64,000 nt of DNA, from NCBI RefSeq assembly GCF_030247185.1, contig NC_080570.1, positions 1,798,001 through 1,862,000 on the forward strand, in the 5' to 3' direction. Positions within the stretch are counted from its first letter, which is position 1; each line of letters begins with the position of its first letter. Positions 21,491 through 33,560 of this stretch are shown piece after piece. The DNA is from Malaya genurostris. Lineage: Eukaryota; Arthropoda; Insecta; Diptera; Culicidae. Under the pieces are notes generated by a model. The model was not told the origin of the DNA. It made no database searches and worked only from the letters and a program-made list of their open reading frames with translations. The translations under genes and the position numbers were made by a program.

Positions 21491-24400
21491 TAGTAACGAA
21501 ATTCAATGTGTGTACGAAATTTAACGGTTTTTAGGCACTTCTCGCAGCCCAGCAATCCCTTATCGAATCCAAACAGCTTTCGTTTTCAGTCCGAATGATT
21601 TTCTACCACTTCCTCATGAATCTTCCCGATATCCGGATTGAACAACGAATGTTTCGTTTCGGTGTAGATTTATTCCATGCTGACGAAAGCCTTGCCGTAA
21701 CCCATAACAACAACAACAACAAAGAAAGAACGTTAAATCCTTCGAAAGACACAACTCGATCGAAAACTATCGTTTCCTTTAACCACTTAATGTCTTCCAT
21801 AAATTAGGTTCTGACATTTTGCGGATGTTATTCGTAATATCGAACGAATGGAAAGGCCGAGTAGAATTAATTAAAATAATTGAATTTTCTGCAACTGTCT
21901 TGTCAGCTTCCAATCCCCACTTCTATCACACACACGCATGCATACACATACAAAGCTCGTCAGTTTTTGAATCGAGTTTGCAAAAGAAAAGAAAATCTTC
22001 AATTCTAACGACATTAATTTTGTCGTTTCCTCCCCACGGGGGGATAAGAAACGTGTCCCACCCCACTAGTGTAGTATCTGCATTTCTGGTTGACTGGTTC
22101 AAACAACCGCAGTTCTATTTTCAACTCCTTCGTTTTAAAGCCAACCGGGATTCCTGATTGATGACTAACCGACTTGCAAAATGTTAAATAGATGTCGCAA
22201 CGCACGGGGAGACTCTTGAAGTCATAAATATATGCAATAATCGACAGTAATTTAGCAGAAGAAAAAAAAACGACACAATTAGGCTCAAGTGACACGTTCC
22301 CCAGGTTATTAGGACCGTTGGAGCGTTTAGCGAGCATTCGTATTTATTTACGATGTAAATGGGATTAAAACTTCTCGACTGCATAATAATAGATTTCCCT
22401 AATGGGCCAGCAACCGACTTGGACTACTATTGCATCCCTAAACGCTACTCGTTCGTCTCCCCCTCGTCCTTTTCTCAGTGTTGCGATAAACCCCTTTTTT
22501 CCCGTTCCGGCTCGATTCACGATTGCCAGTGATGCTGCCGATGCTGATGCTCAACAGGAAGAACGAATAAATATTCATCGATCAGTTTCCATGATTGAAG
22601 TCATTAATTTTCCTTTGAAATTTATAATCAAATTGAAACACTTTTCATTCAACTTTCCACTTCCTCGTCATCATCATCATCATCGGGCCGATTTAAGCGG
22701 TCCTCGTTGTTCGGCCAGTCAAGCGGAACCATTTCCGATTGATTATGGTTTCATTTAATGGTAATGATTTTTCATCTTCAATCAAGTACCGAAGAACGAA
22801 CATCATTTCCCATTTCTGACCCGGATTTTTTTCCCTTGCTCCTCCTCTCTTGCTGATGATCAGCGTTAAATAATACATCTGTCTGTCTGTCTGTCGGTCG
22901 GTCGGCCGGTAGGTGGACCACAAAGACCTTCCGCACTGGCACAAACCATTTTTATTGTAAAGTTCGCATAGATCATTTCCCTCCCCTCCTTCTCCGGCCC
23001 GAAGCGGAAGTGGATAGAAAAATCCCTTGTTAAAGTTTTCCTCTCGAAATAAAAGACGTCGATAAAAGAAAAAGTAGCGACGGTAGGACGGAGAGGAACG
23101 GCGGAAGAACTGTTTACACAACACATGGCAAAAGAAAGCTACCCTCGGTTGTGACAGGATGTGAGTTTGTGTGCGATTGTTGGTGCGAAAATTTATGATT
23201 TAAAGAAAAAGTGCGCCCCAGATGAAATATTATTGAAACTCTTTCCGGAAGAACGCGATGATGATGATGATGATGATGATGATGATCATGGTAGGCGCTG
23301 ACACGGGAAAATGGGGGACATATGAACTGGTTCATCAAACGAAGCGCGTTTACATTCTGCTCCGCTCATGGCTTGCTACGGTTGCTCTGCTCGAATGGAT
23401 TGAGTCATTTCAGTTCGCGGTGCGATTCAGTCGGAACAAAGAAACAAATTTTCGTTCGTTTCTCAATGTTTTTTTTTGTTTTGAGAATTGCAAACTGAGT
23501 GTAAAACTGTTTGTGTGAAGATGGTGAATATTTCAAGGCAGCGGTGGGAGAAGTTTCACATGAAAACAAACTGCCTGCCGCTAGAAGTGAGCAATTGAAA
23601 CGAAATTCACAGTCTGTCAATCGTTTTCCGGTTGTGGAGTTCCGACTCGTTTTTTTTTCTTCTGCCAGGTTTTCTCTTTACCAGGTTATCCTCCGCCCGT
23701 CAAGTTTGCTTTGCTGTTCGGGCCGAACGGGGGAAGATTAAATATTTGAACAGGTTTGCTGTGCGCCAAAATAACGTTACTTCTGCTTGATGTCCCGTAA
23801 GAGAACGGCAGATTGACGAGGAAATGTGCCTGTAGAACCAAACAACACACACACACACACAAAACAGAAATGGCGACCATCAACAGTATTTGCTGAATTA
23901 TTCATCATAATGTTCGGCCAGTTTTCGGAAACAACATCGTCGTCGTCGTCGTCGACTGCACTCATTGATGTTTACCGTATTCGTTTCGTCGTTTTTTTTT
24001 TGGTTGGCCTCTCTCGTTGGTTGGGCTTTCAGACGAGTTCGGGCAGAATGAAAATAAAAACGATAGCATCGAAGCATAAAACGTCCCGCGTGCACCATAA
24101 ACACAATTCCATCGAAAAGTCACTTCCGCTTCCACACGATCTACGTGCGTGTGTGAGAATATGTTACCTACAAAATCCTGCCGTAGTAATTTGTAAATAT
24201 TTTATTAGACTTTACGACTCCCATCCTGATGATGGTTGTTGCCGATATCAACAACTTTGGGCCGTTTTGGTTCTCGAGGGGAGTGTAGGATGTTTTGCAA
24301 AGGCCATTTTTTAGAAAATTAAAAAAACGAGCCCACTACTGCCAGACGCAAATATTTTCGATGTATAAAAAGTTAAACATTATTTTATGGGTTTTTCTCC

Positions 24401-25009
24401 CGTTTTTTATTCTGACTCGGACCAGTCATGTCAAGAATTTTACCCAACCCCATTCAGCCGGCTGCAATTACCCGCTGGTTACAGGGTTTCGCTGTTGTTG
24501 TTTTTAATAACCGAAAAAAATGGCCTACAATTTTACGAGTAACATATTAGCATTTTTGTTTCTCTCGTGACGTGAAGTGACGTGTCGTGCCGTGCAGCGA
24601 ACGAAAAATAACGGATCGGCTCGGGGGAGGCTTTACCGAGTGAAAAAACCTGTGTCACACTAGCTGTTACATGGCGCAGAACATTGTAGTAGCGCGCCAG
24701 CTGCCGGCCGCCGCCAGGTAGAATGCCGTTAATTGCGACCCGTCACGGAAATTTTAATTCATTAGAATATCGATATGCTGCGACTGGTTGAGGTTTTGTC
24801 GTTCCAAAGGTAAAATTAATAACTGTGCGAAATGGGAAATTTACTGCCCCAATCAAGTAGGAGGCCATGCTGAAAGCTCCGAATCGAACACGCCGTAACA
24901 TATCGGGAAGCGATGGAGTTCATCATAGGCTACTTCGATTGATGCGCTTGTATTTTCAGTAATCTTATTCATAAATATTCTGACCATTTTTCACAGTCCT
25001 CTCCATTTG
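21491..25009. other. Unique-looking island rich in triplet and dinucleotide repeats
   Basis: About 3.5 kb with no transposon signature: (AAC)n near 21,706-21,721, (CAT)n 22,669-22,683, (TCTG)n then (TCGG)n 22,878-22,910, (GAT)10 23,257-23,286, (CA)n 23,848-23,864, (GTC)n 23,938-23,954. Open frames are short, overlapping and without motifs. It is probably host intergenic or intronic DNA. Confidence 0.45.
23257..23286 (+). repeat. (GAT)10 microsatellite
   Basis: Ten perfect GAT units, read as poly-Met in one frame and poly-Asp or poly-His in others. Confidence 0.95.
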
Positions 25010-25125
25010 ATTCCAGAATAAGATTTCCCTTGAAAAAGGCCATCAAAACCGGCCGAAACGTCGTACAATTTTAGAATTTTTTTAGAATCGTTTGCCAATT
25101 AAAAAGTGACTGAGGAAGCCGTGAA
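25010..25125 (+). repeat. Half copy of the 53.7-kb foldback element
   Basis: TTTCCCTTGAAAAAGGCCAT, CGGCCGAAACGTCG and AATCGTTTGCCAATT follow the order of the right arm of 53,710-53,937 (CCCTTGAAAAAGGCCATC, CCGAAAAGTCG, AATCGTTTGCC). Only one arm is present. Confidence 0.7.
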
Positions 25126-25159
25126 TAATCATTAAAACGTTGAAATGAAAAATGGAATA

Positions 25160-27320
25160 GTCCGAGTCTCGATTTTGGTCTTCCCATTATTAACTTCGGT
25201 CATATAAATTGTGTATTTCGGTTCTCTCGAATTTTGATTTCGGTTTCTTTCTGGGTCTTGATTTTGGTCTATTTGGACTTGATTTCGGTCTATCCGGGTC
25301 TTGATAATTTCGGTTTTCCAGAGCCTAAAATTCGATCTCCCGGCTCAGTCTTACCGGGTTTGGATCTCTGCCTTAATCTTGATTTCTGCCTTTCCGGGTT
25401 CAATTTCAATCTTATTGGGTCGTCTTGATTTCGTTCTTCTCAGATTTCGATTTCGGTCTTCCAGGTTTTCGGTCTCTTCTCGTTCTTGATTTCGATCTTA
25501 CCGAGTCTTGATTTCAGTCCTCCCGGATTTTGAATTCGATCTTTTCGGGGTCTTGTTTTCGGGTTTCCGGTCTTGATTCGGTAGTTCCGGTAGTTTTAAT
25601 CTCTGTCTTCCCGGGTCTTAATTTCGATTCTTGATTTCTTGATTTTTCTCTACTTTGGAATAATTTAAGTTTTCTCGGGCCCTTAATTCGAAGTTTCTCT
25701 GGGTCTTAAATTCGGTCTTCCCGAGTCCCAATTTCGGTTTCCTCAGTCTTCTCGGTCTTGAATTCAGTCTTTACGTTGTTCTTAATATCGGTTTTCTTGG
25801 GTCCTAATTTCTAAGTTTCTCTGGGTCCTAATTTCGGTTTCCTAGGTCTAGATTTCAGTTTTTCCGGGTCTTAATTTGGGTCTTTCCGGGTCTTAATTTC
25901 GGTTTCTTCGGTCTTTCCGGGTCTTGATTGCGGTTTCCAGGGTCATAATTTCGGTCTTCCTAGGTCTTGATTTCGGTCTTCTTGTTCTTAATATCGGTTT
26001 TTTTGGGTCCGATTTTCTAAGTTTCACTGGGTCTTAATTTCGGTTTCCTCGGTCTAGATTTCAGTTTTTCCGGCTCTTAATTTCGGTCTTTCCGGGTCTT
26101 ATTTTCGGTTTCCTCGGTCTTGATTTCAGTCTTCACGTTCGGTTTTCTCGGGTCTTGATTTCGGGCTTCTTTATCTAGATTTCGGTTTTTCCGCATCTTA
26201 ATTTCTTGTGATTTCAGTCTTCTTGTTCTTAATATCAGTTTAAGGGGGTCCTAATTTCGAAGTTTCTCTGGGTCTTAAATTCGGTCATCCCGAGTCCCAA
26301 TTTTGGTTTCCTCAGTCTTCTCGATCTTGAATTCAGTCTTCACGTTCGGTTTTCGCGGGTCCTGATTTCGATTTTCTTGTTTTTAATATCGGTTTTCCTG
26401 GGTCCTAATTTCTAAGTTTCTCTGGGTCCTAATTTCGGTTTCCTCGGTCTAGATTTCAGTTTTTCCGGGTCTTAATTTGGGTCTTTCCGGGTCTTAATTT
26501 GGGTCTTTCCGGGTCTTAATTTCGGTTTCCTCGGTCTTCCCAGGTCTTGATATCAGTATTCTTGTTCTTAATATCAGTTTTTTTTGGGTCCTAATTTCGA
26601 AGTTTCTCTGGGTCTTAATTTCGGTTTCCTCGATCTTGATTTCAGTCTACTCGGTCTAGATTTCAGTTTTTCCGGCTCTTAATTGCGGTCTTTCCGGGTC
26701 TTATTTTCGGTTTCCTCGGTTTTGATTTCAGTCTTCACGTTCGGTTTTCTCGGGTCTTGATTTCGGTCTTCTTTATCTAGATTTCGGTTTTTCCGCATCT
26801 TAATTTCTTGTGATATCAGTTTAAGCGGGTCCCAATTTCGAAGTTTCTCTGGGTCTTAAATTCGGTCTTCCCGAGTCCCAATTTCGGTTTCCTTAGTCTT
26901 CTCGGTCTTGAATTCAGTCTTCACGTTCGGTTTTCCCAGGTCTTGATTTCGATCTTCTTGTTCTTAATATCGGTTTGTTTTGGGTCCTAATTTCGAAGTT
27001 TCTCTGGGTCTTAATGTCGGTTTCCTCGGTCTTTATTTCAGTCTTCTCGGTCTAGATTTCAATTTTTCCGGTTCAGTCTTCACGTTCGGTTTTCCCGGGT
27101 CTTTATTTCGGTCTTCTTTATCTAGATTTCGGTTTTTCCGCATCTTAATTTCGGTTTCCTCGGTCTTCCTAAGTCTTGATTTCGGTCTTCTTGTTATTAA
27201 TATCGGTTTTCTTGGGTCCTAATTTCGAAGTTTCTCTGGTTCTTAATTTCGGTTTCCTCGGTCTAGATTTCATTTTTTCCGGGTCTTAATTTGGGTCTTT
27301 CCGGGTCTTAATTTCTAATT
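25160..27320 (+). repeat. Degenerate minisatellite (GGTCTTGATTTCGGTCTT), 2.2 kb with higher-order repeats
   Basis: A 20-25-bp unit around TCTTGATTTCGGTCTTCC and CGGGTCTTAATTTCGG, strongly T-rich on this strand. A longer block recurs: the succession CTTCACGTTCGGTTTTC, TTTATCTAGATTTCGG, CCGCATCTTAATTTCTTGTG, AGTTTCTCTGGGTCTTAAAT occurs from about 26,131 and again from about 26,732, giving a higher-order period of about 600 bp. Open frames in it are shadows. Confidence 0.9.
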
Positions 27321-29533
27321 CTGCTACTGCTACTGCTACTGCTACTGCTACTGCTACTGCTACTGCTACTGCTACTGCTACTGCTACTGCTACTGCTACT
27401 GCTACTGCTACTGCTACTGCTACTGCTACTGCTACTGCTACTGCTACTGCTACTGCTACTGCTACTGCTACTGCTACTGCTACTGCTACTGCTACTGCTA
27501 CTGCTACTGCTACTGCTACTGCTACTGCTACTGCTACTGCTACTGCTACTGCTACTGCTACTGCTACTGCTACTGCTACTGCTACTGCTACTGCTACTGC
27601 TACTGCTACTGCTACTGCTACTGCTACTGCTACTGCTACTGCTACTGCTACTGCTACTGCTACTGCTACTGCTACTGCTACTGCTACTGCTACTGCTACT
27701 GCTACTGCTACTGCTACTGCTACTGCTACTGCTACTGCTACTGCTACTGCTACTGCTACTGCTACTGCTACTGCTACTGCTACTGCTACTGCTACTGCTA
27801 CTGCTACTGCTACTGCTACTGCTACTGCTACTGCTACTGCTACTGCTACTGCTACTGCTACTGCTACTGCTACTGCTACTGCTACTGCTACTGCTACTGC
27901 TACTGCTACTGCTACTGCTACTGCTACTGCTACTGCTACTGCTACTGCTACTGCTACTGCTACTGCTACTGCTACTGCTACTGCTACTGCTACTGCTACT
28001 GCTACTGCTACTGCTACTGCTACTGCTACTGCTACTGCTACTGCTACTGCTACTGCTACTGCTACTGCTACTGCTACTGCTACTGCTACTGCTACTGCTA
28101 CTGCTACTGCTACTGCTACTGCTACTGCTACTGCTACTGCTACTGCTACTGCTACTGCTACTGCTACTGCTACTGCTACTGCTACTGCTACTGCTACTGC
28201 TACTGCTACTGCTACTGCTACTGCTACTGCTACTGCTACTGCTACTGCTACTGCTACTGCTACTGCTACTGCTACTGCTACTGCTACTGCTACTGCTACT
28301 GCTACTGCTACTGCTACTGCTACTGCTACTGCTACTGCTACTGCTACTGCTACTGCTACTGCTACTGCTACTGCTACTGCTACTGCTACTGCTACTGCTA
28401 CTGCTACTGCTACTGCTACTGCTACTGCTACTGCTACTGCTACTGCTACTGCTACTGCTACTGCTACTGCTACTGCTACTGCTACTGCTACTGCTACTGC
28501 TACTGCTACTGCTACTGCTACTGCTACTGCTACTGCTACTGCTACTGCTACTGCTACTGCTACTGCTACTGCTACTGCTACTGCTACTGCTACTGCTACT
28601 GCTACTGCTACTGCTACTGCTACTGCTACTGCTACTGCTACTGCTACTGCTACTGCTACTGCTACTGCTACTGCTACTGCTACTGCTACTGCTACTGCTA
28701 CTGCTACTGCTACTGCTACTGCTACTGCTACTGCTACTGCTACTGCTACTGCTACTGCTACTGCTACTGCTACTGCTACTGCTACTGCTACTGCTACTGC
28801 TACTGCTACTGCTACTGCTACTGCTACTGCTACTGCTACTGCTACTGCTACTGCTACTGCTACTGCTACTGCTACTGCTACTGCTACTGCTACTGCTACT
28901 GCTACTGCTACTGCTACTGCTACTGCTACTGCTACTGCTACTGCTACTGCTACTGCTACTGCTACTGCTACTGCTACTGCTACTGCTACTGCTACTGCTA
29001 CTGCTACTGCTACTGCTACTGCTACTGCTACTGCTACTGCTACTGCTACTGCTACTGCTACTGCTACTGCTACTGCTACTGCTACTGCTACTGCTACTGC
29101 TACTGCTACTGCTACTGCTACTGCTACTGCTACTGCTACTGCTACTGCTACTGCTACTGCTACTGCTACTGCTACTGCTACTGCTACTGCTACTGCTACT
29201 GCTACTGCTACTGCTACTGCTACTGCTACTGCTACTGCTACTGCTACTGCTACTGCTACTGCTACTGCTACTGCTACTGCTACTGCTACTGCTACTGCTA
29301 CTGCTACTGCTACTGCTACTGCTACTGCTACTGCTACTGCTACTGCTACTGCTACTGCTACTGCTACTGCTACTGCTACTGCTACTGCTACTGCTACTGC
29401 TACTGCTACTACTACTGCTACTGCTACTGCTACTGCTACTGCTACTGCTACTGCTACTGCTACTGCTACTGCTACTGCTACTGCTACTGCTACTGCTACT
29501 GCTACTGCTACTGCTACTGCTACTGCTACTGCT
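27321..29533 (+). repeat. (CTGCTA)n hexanucleotide array, about 369 units
   Basis: 2,213 bp of an uninterrupted 6-bp unit. The only departure seen is a G-to-A change at 29,411. No stop codon occurs in any of the three plus-strand frames (Leu-Leu, Cys-Tyr, Ala-Thr dipeptides) or in two of the three minus-strand frames. The apparent 1,056-residue minus-strand protein of Lys-Thr then Ala-Val repeats spans this array and the next; it is a by-product of the repeat, not a recognised gene. Confidence 0.98.
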
Positions 29534-30440
29534 TTTGTTTTTGTTTTTGTTTTTGTTTTTGTTTTTGTTTTTGTTTTTGTTTTTGTTTTTGTTTTTGTTT
29601 TTGTTTTTGTTTTTGTTTTTGTTTTTGTTTTTGTTTTTGTTTTTGTTTTTGTTTTTGTTTTTGTTTTTGTTTTTGTTTTTGTTTTTGTTTTTGTTTTTGT
29701 TTTTGTTTTTGTTTTTGTTTTTGTTTTTGTTTTTGTTTTTGTTTTTGTTTTTGTTTTTGTTTTTGTTTTTGTTTTTGTTTTTGTTTTTGTTTTTGTTTTT
29801 GTTTTTGTTTTTGTTTTTGTTTTTGTTTTTGTTTTTGTTTTTGTTTTTGTTTTTGTTTTTGTTTTTGTTTTTGTTTTTGTTTTTGTTTTTGTTTTTGTTT
29901 TTGTTTTTGTTTTTGTTTTTGTTTTTGTTTTTGTTTTTGTTTTTGTTTTTGTTTTTGTTTTTGTTTTTGTTTTTGTTTTTGTTTTTGTTTTTGTTTTTGT
30001 TTTTGTTTTTGTTTTTGTTTTTGTTTTTGTTTTTGTTTTTGTTTTTGTTTTTGTTTTTGTTTTTGTTTTTGTTTTTGTTTTTGTTTTTGTTTTTGTTTTT
30101 GTTTTTGTTTTTGTTTTTGTTTTTGTTTTTGTTTTTGTTTTTGTTTTTGTTTTTGTTTTTGTTTTTGTTTTTGTTTTTGTTTTTGTTTTTGTTTTTGTTT
30201 TTGTTTTTGTTTTTGTTTTTGTTTTTGTTTTTGTTTTTGTTTTTGTTTTTGTTTTTGTTTTTGTTTTTGTTTTTGTTTTTGTTTTTGTTTTTGTTTTTGT
30301 TTTTGTTTTTGTTTTTGTTTTTGTTTTTGTTTTTGTTTTTGTTTTTGTTTTTGTTTTTGTTTTTGTTTTTGTTTTTGTTTTTGTTTTTGTTTTTGTTTTT
30401 GTTTTTGTTTTTGTTTTTGTTTTTGTTTTTGTTTTTGTTT
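29534..30440 (+). repeat. (TTTTTG)n hexanucleotide array, about 151 units
   Basis: 907 bp of perfect 6-bp units directly joined to the preceding array with no spacer. All six frames are open through it. It ends at TTTGACTG. No variant unit seen. Confidence 0.98.
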
Positions 30441-31711
30441 GACTGTTTGTCAACATTTGTTTAGTTTGGAAACTACTGAAAAACCACCGTTTCAGACACC
30501 AAAAAAACTGAATTAGTGAAAATCCTAATCACACAAATTATGAAAACTGCTGCTGACAGCAGTTTGCGCCAGTAGGCGCACCGAAGCGTTCCCTAGTGCA
30601 CACAAATCGTCAGATTTCACCGTCCGGAATCCTAAACAATGCCGGAGTTTTCTTGGTCTTGCCAGTCGGAAAGCCTTGGATGAGCGATCTTTTCTTCCCT
30701 ACAATCGCATGGAGGAATGAGAAGCGCCTATTTAACTGGGAACGAAGCAAAAACATTTTATGAATATTTTATATGCTTGTTGGGCGATTGGCACAGCACC
30801 GGGGAAAGTTGTTCGTTTTGCTATCTTTGCCTCGAAACAAGACATAGCACAGGAAGGGGCCAGGCGAAATCCTAGACGAAACCGAAACAGTCGAAACTTT
30901 TAGCCCAACCAGTTAGTGGTTAGAAGGGAAGAGGGCTGGCAGAAGCAGCGGCGTAGGATCTGGAACAGCATAAGCTCTTAACGGTGCCGCAGCGTGTAAG
31001 TCTATTACATGCGATGCAGATGTAATTTTTTATATACTTAACACTCCTCCTATTTCCGTCAGATTTTGGCCCTTGCCACCCGTCTTTTATTCCGACGATT
31101 TTCGGTTCGGCGAAAAAAAAAAATAAAACACCCGCAATCAGTCTGATGATGTGCACGGGCGGGGTATGATATGACTGAGGAAAAAAGGCGAACAAAAAAA
31201 AAATAACGATTGGGAGAAAGCAGCGGAAAGCAATGAACTTTTTGACTGGCGATTAAATTGCGGAATTGATAGCAGGTATTTTTTATGGAGGCCAACAACT
31301 ACGGGCCCCGTTCGGTACGGGAGATGAATCGTTAAAAATTTATACTATTTCGAAATTGGAAATATTGGGCAATAAAACAAGTGCTTTCGGGTACTGGCTG
31401 CCATCGTCCATCGTTGACTATCGAGAGGAGGTGGCGGCGGTGGAAATCTGTGCTGTGACGGGTTTTTTTTTAATGACTGCAAATGTAACAGAACAAAAAC
31501 AAAAAAAAAATGTGCAATACAAGCGTTTTATCCGGCTTGCAAAAATTGATTAATTGCTTAACGATTGGCTTTTTGTGCTTTGAGAGAGGGTGGTGATGAT
31601 TTGTGGATAGCCCCTCGTGACTCGGTTGAATGGCGCGACATCGCAGTAGGCCACACACAGTCGAATGCATCCAGCAATTGAACTCCCGTTGAGAATCGTG
31701 TGACCTCGTCG

Positions 31712-31714
<3 letters not shown>

Positions 31715-31759
<45 letters not shown>

Positions 31760-31768
31760 CTCTCTAGT
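31715..31768 (+). repeat. (CT)n tract, GAGA-type
   Basis: More than 20 CT dinucleotides with one short T run. Such tracts can bind GAGA-type factors in Diptera, but a bare microsatellite would look the same. Confidence 0.9.
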
Positions 31769-33273
31769 GATTACACCCGTAGCCAGCGCGTCAAAATCAC
31801 AAACACTGGGTGCCTCACCGCCCTCGATAAGTCGTAAAATCGGCGAAGCCAACTACGATTGCGAGTCGACCGTAAAGTTTACTTCACTGAAGTGCGTGAC
31901 GCCGAATGAATGGGCCCCGAAAATATTAAAGTGGGTGCCCAATGAGTCCAATGAGCGCCCGGAGCGATCGAAATGAGCCGCAGATAATTCAACCTGAATC
32001 GGGACAGAAATTGGTATCAGACATAACCCAGGGAACGACATGTATAATGACTTTGGGCAATAAATTATTAATATTTATCAATTTATATTTATATAAACAT
32101 GCATTATATTTATTGCGCTTCTGCCACCAAAAGAACACAGGAATCGGATCCGATGGTGACGGGGTACTTGAGAGGAAGTGGGAAAGGGGGAGGATAGACG
32201 ATGGCGGCAAACAGCATGGACGAGCACACGACACGATACGCAATGCAGTATTTACAACCTCGAGCCACCAGCCGGCAGAAAACACAGGGAGGCTTTTATA
32301 TATCATCACGACTTTTCTCTCCTGAAATACCATTAATATGTCATATTTTTATGGGTTTATAATATGAGCAGAAACGAATGTGTGTTTCTCACTCCACTCG
32401 CTCGGAACGAAATGGCTGCCGCTGTTAGTGCATGTGTGCATGTCCGTGTGTGTGTGTGAGCGTGCATGTCATTGCATGTTTGTTTGTTTGTTTGTTTGTT
32501 TGTTCGGTTGGTTGGTTGCAGTTCCATTTTACCGAGACCATCGGCAAAATCGGAGTTGGAATCGAATCGAAAGGAAAACTCGATCAGCTTTCTATTCCGC
32601 TTTGGTCAGACCAGATAAAATTAATAATTTTCATTTTTCCATATCTGCTGTGGACAATGAACAAGCGGCAGCACCTCGTTTGAGTGCATTGGTTTTGCTG
32701 CTGCACACCTCTTTCAGTCGTGTTTGAACGGATTTTGCGAAACCCCCCTCTCTTTGGTACAAGGGTTGTAGGTGAAGAGGGGAGAGAGTATGCCGAGCGT
32801 GTCCAGTCATCAGGTCTCGCTTTTTAAATACAGCCGAGCCTCAGTAAGGTTCCGATATGTTTGTTGTCACACATCTGGGGGTTTTCTGGGGACACGAGGA
32901 AAACGGCTTTCGATGTTGCACCGAGCCGACCAACGTTCATCGTTGCATGTTTATTTATAGACCCTCGCATGCTACCCAATATCAGCAACAACAACAACAA
33001 CAACAACAACAACAACGAGGGGATGCATAATTTTTCCAAAAGAATGCATGGATCGCAGCGGAAGCGGAAGAGGGTGTAGTGAGTGATGAAAGTGACCACG
33101 ATACGATTTATTGGTCCCTTATGCGTAATAAATGGGACATGCAGCGTTCGTTTCTCCCCCTCCCCCACTCGGTTTCTGTTCCTCTTTGTTGTTGCCGTTC
33201 CCGTTAAAGGTTGAATTTAAAAGCTTGGATAGAAAAGCGATTCCCTCCTTTTTCGGAAGGAACGAGAGACTGG

Positions 33274-33297
33274 CAGCAGCAGCAGCAGCAGCAGCAG
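33274..33297 (+). repeat. (CAG)8 microsatellite
   Basis: Eight perfect CAG units, about 60 bp from the stop codon of the candidate exon on the other strand. Confidence 0.95.
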
Positions 33298-33355
33298 CAC
33301 CGCTCAGTTGATCTCACTTGATGGGACTCCCACAGAAAACTCATCAATTTAAGGA

Positions 33356-33560
33356 TTAAGCTATCAATTCATCAAATGAACATTTCGCTGGTATTCTAGG
33401 ATTAGGAACTGCACCGCCACCGAAGTTTCGCGATGCGTTTTGCACGATGATGCCGCTCGGTAAAATGTTCGCCAGCTTCGGAGCTACTTTCCGTCGTGGC
33501 CTGCTGCGATGATCGGTTTTCGGTAGAATGATTAAATTTTTCATTTCGTTAGACGTTTTA
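33356..33560 (-). CDS. Candidate terminal coding exon, unknown gene
   Basis: Minus-strand open frame ending in TAA at 33,356-33,358. A plausible splice acceptor (CATTTCCTGACAG) ends at 33,561, with a CTAAC branch-site word 28 bases upstream, so the exon would be 33,560-33,356 with a split first codon. It reads SKTSNEMKNLIILPKTDHRS and continues basic and Pro-rich (RPRRKVAPK, PNPRIPAK) to CSFDELIA. Many codons end in C or G (CCG, AGC, GGC, ATC, GTG, CTG), unlike the neighbouring shadow frames. There is no start codon that fits, which supports exon rather than single-exon gene. I do not recognise the family. No clear poly-A signal follows within 150 bp. Confidence 0.35.

Noticed and set aside
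26980..27222. 80-codon hydrophobic frame (LGLNVGFLGLYFSLLGLDF)
   Set aside because: Lies in the degenerate T-rich minisatellite; hydrophobicity follows from T richness.
27286..30456. 1,056-codon minus-strand frame (Lys-Thr then Ala-Val repeats)
   Set aside because: It is wholly made by the two hexamer arrays; the non-repeat ends are only a few codons and match no family.
29535..30464. 309-codon plus-strand frame of Phe-Leu repeats
   Set aside because: By-product of (TTTTTG)n.
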